From NCBI GenBank assembly GCA_900539115.1, contig UQAQ01000007.1, forward strand, positions 1-64,000: a stretch of DNA of 64,000 nucleotides. Reading direction: 5' to 3'. A model generated the notes under the pieces. That model was not told where the DNA came from and searched no databases. It was given only the letters and a program-made list of their open reading frames with translations. A program made the position numbers and the translations under genes. This DNA comes from an uncultured Roseburia sp. Its GTDB lineage: Bacteria; Bacillota; Clostridia; Lachnospirales; Lachnospiraceae. How positions within the stretch are numbered: the stretch's first letter is position 1; the number at the start of each line of letters is the position of its first letter. This document shows, piece after piece, positions 41,452 through 49,552 of this stretch.

Positions 41452-42519
41452 TTACTGCTGTAAAATCGCTTTTACTTCCTTTAAGAAGCATTCCATCTGT
41501 TCATCGGTACCAATCGTAATGCGCAGATAATCGCAGATACGCGGTTTATTGAAATAGCGCACGAAAATGCCCTTTTCGCGAAGTTTTTCAAAGATTTCTT
41601 TTGCCGGAACATCCTTGTGTCCCGCAAAAAGGAAATTGGTACAGGATTCTTTGACATCAAATCCAAGTTTTTCCAATTCTTCTTTTGTCTTTGCGCGGGT
41701 GTTCATAACTTTCTTAATATTTTCCCGGAAATACTCCTCATCTTCCAAAGAAGCGGCTCCGATCAAAATCGACTCGGTATTCATCGTATAGGAATTGATG
41801 GACTCCTTCACATCCTTCATTGCCTGGATCAACGCCGGATTTCCCATCGCATAACCGATACGCATACCGGCCATGGAACGTGATTTGGAATACGTACGAA
41901 CGACAAGAAGGTTGTCGTATTTGTCAATTAATGGCAATACGCTTTCGCCGCCAAAATCCACATAAGCTTCATCAATGATGACAACCACTTCCGGATTGGC
42001 TGCGATGATCTCCTCCACCCGGGAAGTTTCCAACGCGATCGATGTCGGCGCATTGGGATTGGCGATCACGACCCCACCATTTTTCTTTTTATAATCATTC
42101 GCATTTATTGTAAAATCTTCCTGCAATGGCGGGCATTCATACGGAATGCGGTATACTTCCGCCCAGACCGGATAAAACGAATAGGTGATATCCGGGAAAA
42201 GGATTGGCGTATCCGAATTGAAAAAGGTTAAAAAGGCAAGTGCCAGCACATCGTCAGAACCCACACCGGTAAATACCTGATCTGCTCCGATTCCGTGGTA
42301 TTTTGCCAATGCTTCGGTCAAAACGGAAGCCGAAGGATCCGGGTACAGGGAAAATCCGGACACATTTACTTTTCCATGCTCGTCAAATACTTTCGGCGAC
42401 GGCGGATACGGATTTTCGTTGGTATTTAATTTAATGATATTGGTCTGTTTTGGCTGTTCTCCCGGCACATACGGGGTCACTTTGCGGACATTTTTTGCCC
42501 ATTTCATCTCATTACTCAT
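41452..42519 (-). CDS. hisC: Histidinol-phosphate aminotransferase-like, PLP class I/II
   Basis: About 355 residues. LNTNENPYPPSPKV, VIIDEAYVDFGGESVLPLID and VVRTYSKSRSMAGMRIGYAM with the PLP Lys fit HisC closely. It transfers the amino group between glutamate and imidazole-acetol phosphate; broad-range members also take aromatic amino acids. No other his gene is near, so the assignment to histidine synthesis is likely but not certain. ATG at 42519 is preferred: GGAGG lies five bases before it, while the ATG at 42531 itself overlaps that site. Confidence 0.88.
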   Translation of the reverse strand: MSNEMKWAKNVRKVTPYVPGEQPKQTNIIKLNTNENPYPPSPKVFDEHGKVNVSGFSLYPDPSASVLTEALAKYHGIGADQVFTGVGSDDVLALAFLTFFNSDTPILFPDITYSFYPVWAEVYRIPYECPPLQEDFTINANDYKKKNGGVVIANPNAPTSIALETSRVEEIIAANPEVVVIIDEAYVDFGGESVLPLIDKYDNLLVVRTYSKSRSMAGMRIGYAMGNPALIQAMKDVKESINSYTMNTESILIGAASLEDEEYFRENIKKVMNTRAKTKEELEKLGFDVKESCTNFLFAGHKDVPAKEIFEKLREKGIFVRYFNKPRICDYLRITIGTDEQMECFLKEVKAILQQ

Positions 42520-42531
42520 CATAGCCTCCAT

Positions 42532-43716
42532 TTATTTATAACTTTCTGCCAGTCGTTCAAATGCCGGCAGCGATCTCTCGATCATATCATAGTCTACACA
42601 ATACGCGATACGCACGTAACCCGGGCACGCAAAAGAGCTTCCCGGCACCAAGAGAAGATGCTCTTCTTTGGCTCTCGCCACAAATGCTTTGTCATCGTCT
42701 TCCAGCGTCTTTACAAACAGATAAAAGGCACCATCCGGGCTCGCACACTCAAATCCAAATTTGCGAAGGCTGTCTACGAGAAGTCTGCGGTTTTTGTCAT
42801 AAATTTCCACATCCACTTTGGCATCCAGACATCGTGCGATCGTCAGCTGCTGAAGTGACGGTGCATTGACAAAGCCGAGGATACGTGTCGCCACATTGGC
42901 GGCTCCGATCACGTCTTCCGCATCTGCCATTTCATCCGGCAGCACGAGATAGCCGATACGCTCTCCCGGTAAAGATAATGACTTGCTGTAAGAATATCCA
43001 ACAATCGTATTGGCATAATATTTTGTCACATATGGGACCTCCACACCGCCATAAACGAGTTCTCGGTAAGGCTCGTCGGAAATCAGGTAAATGTCTGTAC
43101 CAAATTCGGTCTGCTTGTCCTCCAGCACTTTTGCCAAATCCTGCAGCACTTTTTCAGAATATACTACACCTGTAGGATTGTTTGGCGTATTGATAATGAC
43201 AGCTTTGGTCTTTGCTGTTATTTTTTTCTCCAATTCATCTAATTTCGGCATAAACGTCGCGGTGTCCGGAGAGATCACAACGACCTTTCCGCCGTAATTT
43301 GCCACATAATTATTGTATTCTCCAAAATACGGAGCAAACACGATTACTTCATCGCTCGGATTTAACAAGGTTTTCAATGCGACATTGAGCCCTCCGGCGG
43401 CTCCCACGGTCATGACAATATTGCCCTCATGAAAATGGGTATCAAATTGTGTATTCAGATGGTTTGCGATGGCAGCACGAACTTCCTCATAACCGGAATT
43501 ACTCATATATCCATGAACATATCCCGGCTGCTCATTTTCCAGCACATCGATCATCGCCCGCTTCACTTCTGCCGGCGGCTCCACACTCGGATTTCCCAAG
43601 CTGAAATCATATACATTTTCTGCTCCGTATTTTTTCGCCATAATCTTTCCTTCTTCAAACATGGCGCGGATCACAGAACTTCCTTTTACCAATTGCTGCA
43701 TCTGTTCTGATATCAT
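42532..43716 (-). CDS. PLP-dependent aminotransferase, class I (aspartate/aromatic type)
   Basis: 394 residues. FSLGNPSVEPPAEVK, VIINTPNNPTGVVYSEKVL, YLISDEPYRELVYGG and VGYSYSKSLSLPGERIGYL are class I motifs, the last with the PLP Lys. Substrate unclear; candidates are aspartate, aromatic or branched amino acids. It ends at the start of hisC, with the GGAGG of hisC just after its stop, so both are one transcript. Confidence 0.9.
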   Translation of the reverse strand: MISEQMQQLVKGSSVIRAMFEEGKIMAKKYGAENVYDFSLGNPSVEPPAEVKRAMIDVLENEQPGYVHGYMSNSGYEEVRAAIANHLNTQFDTHFHEGNIVMTVGAAGGLNVALKTLLNPSDEVIVFAPYFGEYNNYVANYGGKVVVISPDTATFMPKLDELEKKITAKTKAVIINTPNNPTGVVYSEKVLQDLAKVLEDKQTEFGTDIYLISDEPYRELVYGGVEVPYVTKYYANTIVGYSYSKSLSLPGERIGYLVLPDEMADAEDVIGAANVATRILGFVNAPSLQQLTIARCLDAKVDVEIYDKNRRLLVDSLRKFGFECASPDGAFYLFVKTLEDDDKAFVARAKEEHLLLVPGSSFACPGYVRIAYCVDYDMIERSLPAFERLAESYK

Positions 43717-43745
43717 GATGTCCTTCCTTTCCCATGGCTGTTCTT

Positions 43746-45833
43746 TTATGCCATCGCATTGTTCACATACTGCATGATCTCATAATTATCTTCCGGCATC
43801 TGGCAGCCGACGATATATGTTCCTTCGTTGTCGGAACAACGCAATATGCGACCTTCCTGCTGCCTCTGATCTTTCAGTTCAAAGTCAGGTATCGTAATCG
43901 TGACCTCTTTTCCTTTTGCCTCAGCAAAAAACGAATTTTTCGAGGAAAAAGCGAATCCATTCGCACTGATATTTTCCATACATCCATCAAATGTTTCGCC
44001 GGATTCTTTATCCAAAATCTGACATTTCAGCGTCATATCGAGCCGTGGATATTTACGACGGTTATAAATCTTTGGACGCGATGCAAAAAAGACTTTATAA
44101 TGTTCTGACGGCTTGGTAATCTTTACATTATCCCAGCAATACAAAATATTACCAACGGTAATCTGCATCTCGCCGTCCATTTCCTTTTTATTTGACATTG
44201 GAAGCAATTGGCTGCAAGTTACCAGCAAACCGTCTTCGTGGCTCTCCACAAGCTCACCGTGATATTCTTCCGGCTCACCCTCTTCCGGATGAGAGATGAG
44301 CATTACTTTCATACCCTTTTTCAAATCTTCCACGCCCATAAATCCACCGATTCCAAGTTCTGTCATCAGGTTTTCGACAACATGCTCGATACTGTCGATA
44401 TTCAATGCCGTCTCTGCGTATTTGCTGAGCATAGTCTTCGTCGTCTCATCGGAATGACTGATGCGATGCGTCATTGTCTCCACTACGTTGGAAACCTGTT
44501 CCATATTTTCCACAAGATGTGTATTGGATTTTTCTACTTCTTTCATCGCAGAGTCGATTACTTCGATGTTTCTTCCTAATTGTCCGGAATCCGCTGTAAT
44601 CTTTTCCACACTCTGATTGGTCTGATTTACCTTGTCAAACGAAAGCTGAATCAGTTCCAATGTCTTCTGGATTGCTTCTGTCATATGTGCAGATGTTTTT
44701 TCCAAATGTTCAAGTGCTTCCTGAATCTGTCCGGAAGATGCCTGTGTCTCTGTGCTGAGTACACGTATCTGCTCTGCCACGACTGCAAAACCTCTTCCAC
44801 TCTCGCCGGCTCTTGCCGCCTCAATCGAAGCATTAAGTGCAAGCAGGTTCGTTTGATTGGAAATCCGCTCAATCGTTCCGGTTTCCTCTTTTACCATCTC
44901 AAACTGCGAAGTAAAATCATGCAATACTTTTTCTACTTCCGTAGAAAGTTCTGACATATGCTGCGTCGTTGTAATTACATTTTCGAGATCTTCCTGACTA
45001 GCATTTGCATGCCCCACGGATTCGTGAACCAGCTCTACCATCTCACCGATCAGCCCTGCCACATTCTGCACCTGTGTATTGATCGTCTCTGTCATATTTT
45101 GGGAGGACTGTGTTCTTTCCTGCAAGGTACGATTGTTGTCCGTCAATTCATTCATTCCCATAACAACCATATCTGCACCGTGTTTATTTTCGGCTGCAAG
45201 TTCACGCACGACAGCCACACCATCTACGATCGTATTGCTCGCCGTCTTTACTTTATCAACGGTCGTAACAACGCGCTTCAGATCGGATTTTACACTGTCA
45301 AGCATCGCACCGTCGGATTCATTTAAATGGCGGATAGACATGACGTAACAAATGTAACACAGGATAATACAGGCAAGCTGCAAAGTATATTCTTTGAAAT
45401 CATTCTCCGAATTGATGCCATTATTATATTTTATGACGGCACTTACAATGATAATGATCGTATTGACGACGCCGCATTGTATCATAAATGTCCGGTTTTT
45501 ATATAGGACAAGCAAACTGGTAACCGGCAGTATGTACGTAAATGCGATATGGGACGGTGTCGTACAGATTACAAAGGTATAGAAAATCCCATATCCGATC
45601 GCAATTTCATATTTATAATAATCTGTCGCCATTCCCTTCACTTTCAAAAGAATCTGTCCTGCAAAGAACGGAATCCAGCAAAGCAGTACAAAAGTCAGAA
45701 AATACGGACCGCTGCGAATTCCTTTTGAGGTATCCGAACCATAGTTCGCTGTCAATAACAAGGCAAAAATAAGCCAGATCTTTCTCGCCCGCTGATTTGC
45801 TTTTGCTTTAAATATATTCTCGTCGTAGTTCAT
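43746..45833 (-). CDS. Methyl-accepting chemotaxis protein fused to a C-terminal PilZ domain
   Basis: 695 residues. About six membrane helices (15-185) with no large periplasmic domain, then a methyl-accepting signalling coiled coil (about 210-500) with the hairpin tip ERISNQTNLLALNASIEAAR. A flagellar-brake-like segment and a PilZ domain follow (about 580-690): RRKYPRLD and the partner motif CMENISANGFAF bind cyclic di-GMP in known PilZ proteins. The receptor should signal to CheA/CheW (not in this window) and would be modulated by cyclic di-GMP. Ribosome site GGAGGA before the ATG. The AraC-GGDEF protein at 5580 could supply the ligand. Confidence 0.9.
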   Translation of the reverse strand: MNYDENIFKAKANQRARKIWLIFALLLTANYGSDTSKGIRSGPYFLTFVLLCWIPFFAGQILLKVKGMATDYYKYEIAIGYGIFYTFVICTTPSHIAFTYILPVTSLLVLYKNRTFMIQCGVVNTIIIIVSAVIKYNNGINSENDFKEYTLQLACIILCYICYVMSIRHLNESDGAMLDSVKSDLKRVVTTVDKVKTASNTIVDGVAVVRELAAENKHGADMVVMGMNELTDNNRTLQERTQSSQNMTETINTQVQNVAGLIGEMVELVHESVGHANASQEDLENVITTTQHMSELSTEVEKVLHDFTSQFEMVKEETGTIERISNQTNLLALNASIEAARAGESGRGFAVVAEQIRVLSTETQASSGQIQEALEHLEKTSAHMTEAIQKTLELIQLSFDKVNQTNQSVEKITADSGQLGRNIEVIDSAMKEVEKSNTHLVENMEQVSNVVETMTHRISHSDETTKTMLSKYAETALNIDSIEHVVENLMTELGIGGFMGVEDLKKGMKVMLISHPEEGEPEEYHGELVESHEDGLLVTCSQLLPMSNKKEMDGEMQITVGNILYCWDNVKITKPSEHYKVFFASRPKIYNRRKYPRLDMTLKCQILDKESGETFDGCMENISANGFAFSSKNSFFAEAKGKEVTITIPDFELKDQRQQEGRILRCSDNEGTYIVGCQMPEDNYEIMQYVNNAMA

Positions 45834-45861
45834 CTGTCATCCTCCAATCATTTATTTTCAC

Positions 45862-45882
45862 ATAACTATTCAAGATTGTTAC
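45862..45882. mobile_element. 21-bp remnant of the GTAAC element
   Basis: ATAACTATTCAAGA joined to TTGTTAC: two element ends back to back. Flanks ATTTTCAC and GTTTTCTC agree at 6 of 8 positions. On the minus strand its GTAAC supplies the TAA stop of the hydrolase gene. Confidence 0.45.
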
Positions 45883-46781
45883 GTTTTCTCAAAGAACCGC
45901 ACCATTTGGTTCATCGTCTCTCTGCTCTCTTTCAAATATGGGTCAAACACACTGAATGCGTGTGTGAGTTTTTTATCTTTTCGAAAATCTTTCAACTGGA
46001 ACCGCATTCCATTTTCTTTCAAGGCTTTAGCAAACTGCAACGTGTAATGCTCCAGCATATCTTCTTTACTCGTCACCAGATAACACGGTAGCAGTGCTTT
46101 GATGATTTCCAGACAATCCGGCCTTTCGTAGCGTTTAAATGCTTTTCGCCGCTCCCCTTTCCCATAAAGATAATGCGGAAGAAAAAGTCCGATTTGATCA
46201 AATTTTGTCGTATAGAACATTCCACTGATCAATCCCAATGCCCGCAGCGGCAAAGTAGTCGGCAACACTCTTGCCGCCTCGGCAAGCGCCCCACACTTCT
46301 GCATTGCAGCCACATAAGTAAGCAGGCAGGCTCCTCCACTATCCGCCACAGCATAAATCTTTTCTGCATCTCCCTGATACGTTTCAAGCAATGTCTGAAC
46401 CTTGTCCATCGCACGGCTTACTGCCTCAAACTGATCATAAATCATACAGTCCGGGATGAGTGGATATTCAACCGAAAACACCAAAAATCCAAGTTTTACC
46501 AATTCCGCACAATAATACCGGTTAAATTCTTTTGTTCCAATCACCATCCCACCGCCATGCACATTGACAATCACCGGCAGTTTCTCCTGCATCCGTTTCC
46601 TTGGCCGGTAAACATTCAGCCGGTGCTCTTTTTTTCCATCTTCTATGTAAGCAATGTCTGTAATCTCTTCTACTTCTTCAGAAAAGGTAAAACGTTCTTC
46701 CTGTTCTTTTTGCTGCTTCGCAAAATCCTCTCGCTGTTTATAAAATACATTTGTCAGAATGCCCAATTTGTCACGCTCCAT
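45879..46781 (-). CDS. Alpha/beta hydrolase, carboxylesterase/lipase (HSL-like)
   Basis: About 300 residues. The oxyanion loop NVHGGGMVIG, the nucleophile in AVADSGGACLL, and a late Asp/His pair (TSKEDMLEHY, KLTHAFSVF) match the hormone-sensitive-lipase-like esterase family. No signal peptide. The frame continues upstream into a repeat hairpin; ATG at 46781 is taken as start although AGGAGG is very close to it, so an alternative start a few codons away is possible. Substrate unknown. Confidence 0.82.
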   Translation of the reverse strand: MERDKLGILTNVFYKQREDFAKQQKEQEERFTFSEEVEEITDIAYIEDGKKEHRLNVYRPRKRMQEKLPVIVNVHGGGMVIGTKEFNRYYCAELVKLGFLVFSVEYPLIPDCMIYDQFEAVSRAMDKVQTLLETYQGDAEKIYAVADSGGACLLTYVAAMQKCGALAEAARVLPTTLPLRALGLISGMFYTTKFDQIGLFLPHYLYGKGERRKAFKRYERPDCLEIIKALLPCYLVTSKEDMLEHYTLQFAKALKENGMRFQLKDFRKDKKLTHAFSVFDPYLKESRETMNQMVRFFEKT

Positions 46782-46877
46782 TCCTCCTTGTAATTTCTCT
46801 GTAAATCTCTTTCTAGCGTACCACATTTTTTCGGTTTTGTAAATCGGAAATGCAATGTCGCTGTAGGGTTTTTGGAC

Positions 46878-47017
46878 GGCAGCTCCGGTTGTGATTTCCC
46901 TGCTCGGGACCGTTCGCACTTAGAAGACACACGTAACGGTGCATGAGGGCAAAACACGCCCTCTATGCACCGACGGTATCTTAAATCCCTCATCGGGAAA
47001 TCACAACCGGAGTTGCC
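46878..47017. repeat. Large hairpin element, copy A
   Basis: Outer arms GGCAGCTCCGGTTGTGATTT (46878 on) and its complement ending at 47017 pair over about 23 bp with one mismatch. The core contains CGGTGCAT-GAGGGC and GCCCTC-ATGCACCG arms around a short A-rich loop. In reverse complement the core of about 95 bp matches the core of copy B, but the outer arms do not. Confidence 0.8.
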
Positions 47018-47059
47018 ACAAAAATACGAGAGAGAGGGGTAAGGCGGGGGGGATAACTG

Positions 47060-47186
47060 CCGGCTTTGTTGACGCTAGTCAACAACTTTATTGCCGGCGT
47101 CCTGCCGTCGTGGCGCAGCCGCGGGGGCATTTCCTTTCACCTCTGTAATGACTTGCTTTTCCTTATTTCCGCGGTGTCGGGGAAAC
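47060..47186. repeat. GC-rich dispersed repeat, copy 1
   Basis: Contains GTTGACGCTAGTCAAC, then GCCGGCG, a GC-rich middle and AATGACTTGCTTTTCC followed by TTCCGCGGTG. The second half matches 61690-61795 in the same orientation. It leads directly into the 63-bp array. Confidence 0.65.
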
Positions 47187-47187
47187 A

Positions 47188-47634
47188 AGCAACCTAATTT
47201 CGCTTTTTCCTCTCTTTTCGTTGCCTTTTCCCGCTTCACAAGCCAAGAAAGGCAACCTAATTTCCCTTTTTCCTCTTTTTTCGTTGCCTTTTCCCGCTTC
47301 ACAAGCCAAGAAAGGCAACCTAATTTCCCTTTTTCCTCTCTTTTCGTTGCCTTTTCCCGCTTCACAAGCCAAGAAAGGCAACCTAATTTCGCTTTTTCCT
47401 CTCTTTTCGTTGCCTTTTCCCGCTTCACAAGCCAAGAAAGGCAACCTAATTTCCCTTTTTCCTCTTTTTTCGTTGCCTTTTCCCGCTTCACAAGCCAAGA
47501 AAGGCAACCTAATTTCCCTTTTTCCTCTCTTTTCGTTGCCTTTTCCCGCTTCACAAGCCAAGAAAGGCAACCTAATTTCACTTTTTCCTCTCTTTTCGTT
47601 GCCTTTTCCCACTTCACAAGCCGAGAAAGGCAAC
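47188..47634. repeat. 63-bp tandem hairpin array, seven units
   Basis: TTGCC cores at 47221, 47284, 47347, 47410, 47473, 47536 and 47599, a strict 63 bp, with a half unit before. Units are nearly identical: stem GTTGCCTTT / AAAGGCAAC, loop TCCCGCTTCACAAGCCAAG, and a pyrimidine-rich spacer of 26 bp that differs at one or two positions. This homogeneity points to recent expansion. All frames without a stop stay open across the array, creating false reading frames of about 200 codons on both strands. Confidence 0.95.
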
Positions 47635-47686
47635 CGGTGTCGCTGCACAACCCGCCTCCCCCTCCGGGGTTCCCCCTTAATTCTAT

Positions 47687-47815
47687 GGGGGACCATCGGT
47701 TTTCGTGAGGGATTTAGAACGCCGCCGGTGCCTAGAGGGCGTATTTCGCCCTCTGGCACCGCTGCGTGCGTTCTCTAAGCGCGAGCGGATCCCGATACGA
47801 AAATCGATGGTCCCC
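47687..47815. repeat. Large hairpin element, copy B
   Basis: Outer arms GGGGACCATCGGTTTTCGT and ACGAAAATCGATGGTCCCC pair with one mismatch. The core with CCGGTGCC-TAGAGGGCG / CGCCCTCT-GGCACCG matches the core of copy A in inverted orientation. It begins immediately after the subtilase stop codon. Confidence 0.8.
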
Positions 47816-49465
47816 TCACTCAAAGGTAATACTCGCATACGCATCGACAGTCCCGTATCCCCACTCCCGGCTCGGATACTCCTCGCCTCGTGGGGCGGCT
47901 CCGCGGATCAGGAGCTCTGGCACGATGTTTCCGTTGAGTTCGACGACATCGAATTGCTGCAAAAAGAGTGCGGCGATGCCGGTTGTGACAGCGGCAGCTA
48001 CACTCGTTCCGGTCATTGTGCCGTATTGTTCGCGGGGATAAGGACCAAAGATTTCGACACCCGGCGCCGTCACATCCGGTTTGATGATGCCGTTTGGCGT
48101 GAAGCCCCGGCTTGCCTGTGCGTAAAAGGCATTGTTGACCGGATTGTAGGCAGAAATTGTAATGGCATTTCTGGCATTTCCGGGTTCGCAGATTGTCGTG
48201 TCCGGATTCGGGCGGGTAAACACCGTTTCGCCTTCCAAAAATTGGGTGATTGGAAGCCACATATGGTATCTCGGATTGTCCTGTCTGGAGGTGACAATAA
48301 TTTTCCACACGCCCGGCTTCGTGTCCTCAAAACGGAATAAGATCACTTGATCCCTCGTCTGCCCCTGCACGCGGCCGGTGCGGATTTCAAGATTTGTATT
48401 TTCGATGGGAAACCGCTTCTGGCGCTGCAAACCATCTTCCGCCCGGGTTAGTCCGAGCGAACTTCCACCCGGCGAAATCACATCAAACGACACACTTCCG
48501 GGAGTCTGCCACCACAACTCGCAGACAAAACCGAGGCTCGCTCTCTCGACGTCAATCTGAATTTCCTCTTCTTTTTTGGTGATTTCATAATGATGACCGG
48601 CGGAGCCTTCATTTCCAGCACAAGCGACGATGCTTGCCCCCGCCATATTATTGATGTCAATGAGACGACAGAGCGGAGAAGCGCCGTCATGATTTCCGAG
48701 ATTACTCCCCATGCCGACACAGATTGTGACCGGCCGCCCCAGAGAATACGCCACTTGCAGAATATACATAATTCCCGCCATAATATCATTTTCCTGATAA
48801 CAGGGAACTTTTGACGGCACGCGGTAATATTCGCGGTAACTGTTTTTCGCCTCTTTGCATTTGACAACAATAATCTGAGAAAGTGGTGCAATGCCCGAAA
48901 ATTCCTTACCTGGGATTTCGTTGCCTGCTGCCACGCCTGCCAAAAATGTTCCATGACCGATATCATCGCGCGTCGGCAGATAGGAAGATGGCTGTTCCCG
49001 TTTTAACGCCTCATTGATCTCCTGCTCCGAAAACACACGGCCATAATCAAACTGGGACGGGCCGCCCTCGCGGATCGTCTGATCCCAGATCGAATGAAGG
49101 CGCGTCGTTCCATCGGCATTACGGAATGCCTCATGCGTAAAATCAATGCCCGTATCAACAAATCCCACGATCACACCCTGTCCGTAAAAATCCAAATACG
49201 GCTGCCTGCGAATCTGCATCACGCCGGCAGCCTCCAATGCTTCATATCCCATAAGCCCATATACGTGCGGCACGGTGCCGTAGCCAAATTGATTGATCGT
49301 CTGACTGTCAATCCTGCTTTCCTCTCGGTATACAATCGTTCCACCGCCGCTGATCCGGCTGTAACACGTGGGCTGGTATCTCTCCACCAACGTCTCTTCT
49401 CGGATATATGAAGAGACAATATAATCCAATACCTGTTCCGAGTAAATCGCTTCTGTACAAGTCAC
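47816..49465 (-). CDS. S8 family serine peptidase (subtilase), Csp-like
   Basis: 549 residues from GTG at 49465, which has GGGAGG seven bases upstream; an upstream frame extension lacks such a site. The triad is complete: VGFVDTGIDFTHEAF (Asp), DDIGHGTFLAGVAAG (His) and TMTGTSVAAAVTTG (Ser). A long insertion between His and Ser (about 300-430) forms a jelly-roll-like domain as in the Csp germination proteases of clostridia. No signal peptide. The N-terminal 95 residues could be a prodomain. A germination or intracellular role is possible. Confidence 0.88.
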   Translation of the reverse strand: MTCTEAIYSEQVLDYIVSSYIREETLVERYQPTCYSRISGGGTIVYREESRIDSQTINQFGYGTVPHVYGLMGYEALEAAGVMQIRRQPYLDFYGQGVIVGFVDTGIDFTHEAFRNADGTTRLHSIWDQTIREGGPSQFDYGRVFSEQEINEALKREQPSSYLPTRDDIGHGTFLAGVAAGNEIPGKEFSGIAPLSQIIVVKCKEAKNSYREYYRVPSKVPCYQENDIMAGIMYILQVAYSLGRPVTICVGMGSNLGNHDGASPLCRLIDINNMAGASIVACAGNEGSAGHHYEITKKEEEIQIDVERASLGFVCELWWQTPGSVSFDVISPGGSSLGLTRAEDGLQRQKRFPIENTNLEIRTGRVQGQTRDQVILFRFEDTKPGVWKIIVTSRQDNPRYHMWLPITQFLEGETVFTRPNPDTTICEPGNARNAITISAYNPVNNAFYAQASRGFTPNGIIKPDVTAPGVEIFGPYPREQYGTMTGTSVAAAVTTGIAALFLQQFDVVELNGNIVPELLIRGAAPRGEEYPSREWGYGTVDAYASITFE

Positions 49466-49552
49466 AAGTCTGCCTCCCGGCTTTTTTACCAAGTATATGC
49501 AGAAAATCAAAATTTTTTCACAACATCTTCGTAGTTTTTTGTTATCTTCATT

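Noticed and set aside
46781..46919. Longer N-terminus for the alpha/beta hydrolase
   Set aside because: The extension is translated from hairpin A and has no start signal; alignment length of the family fits the shorter form.
47075..47778. Long open frames of about 185-205 codons on both strands across the 47-kb array
   Set aside because: They arise because the 63-bp unit is divisible by three and lacks stops in several frames. No ribosome sites, no codon bias, and frames are open on both strands at once.
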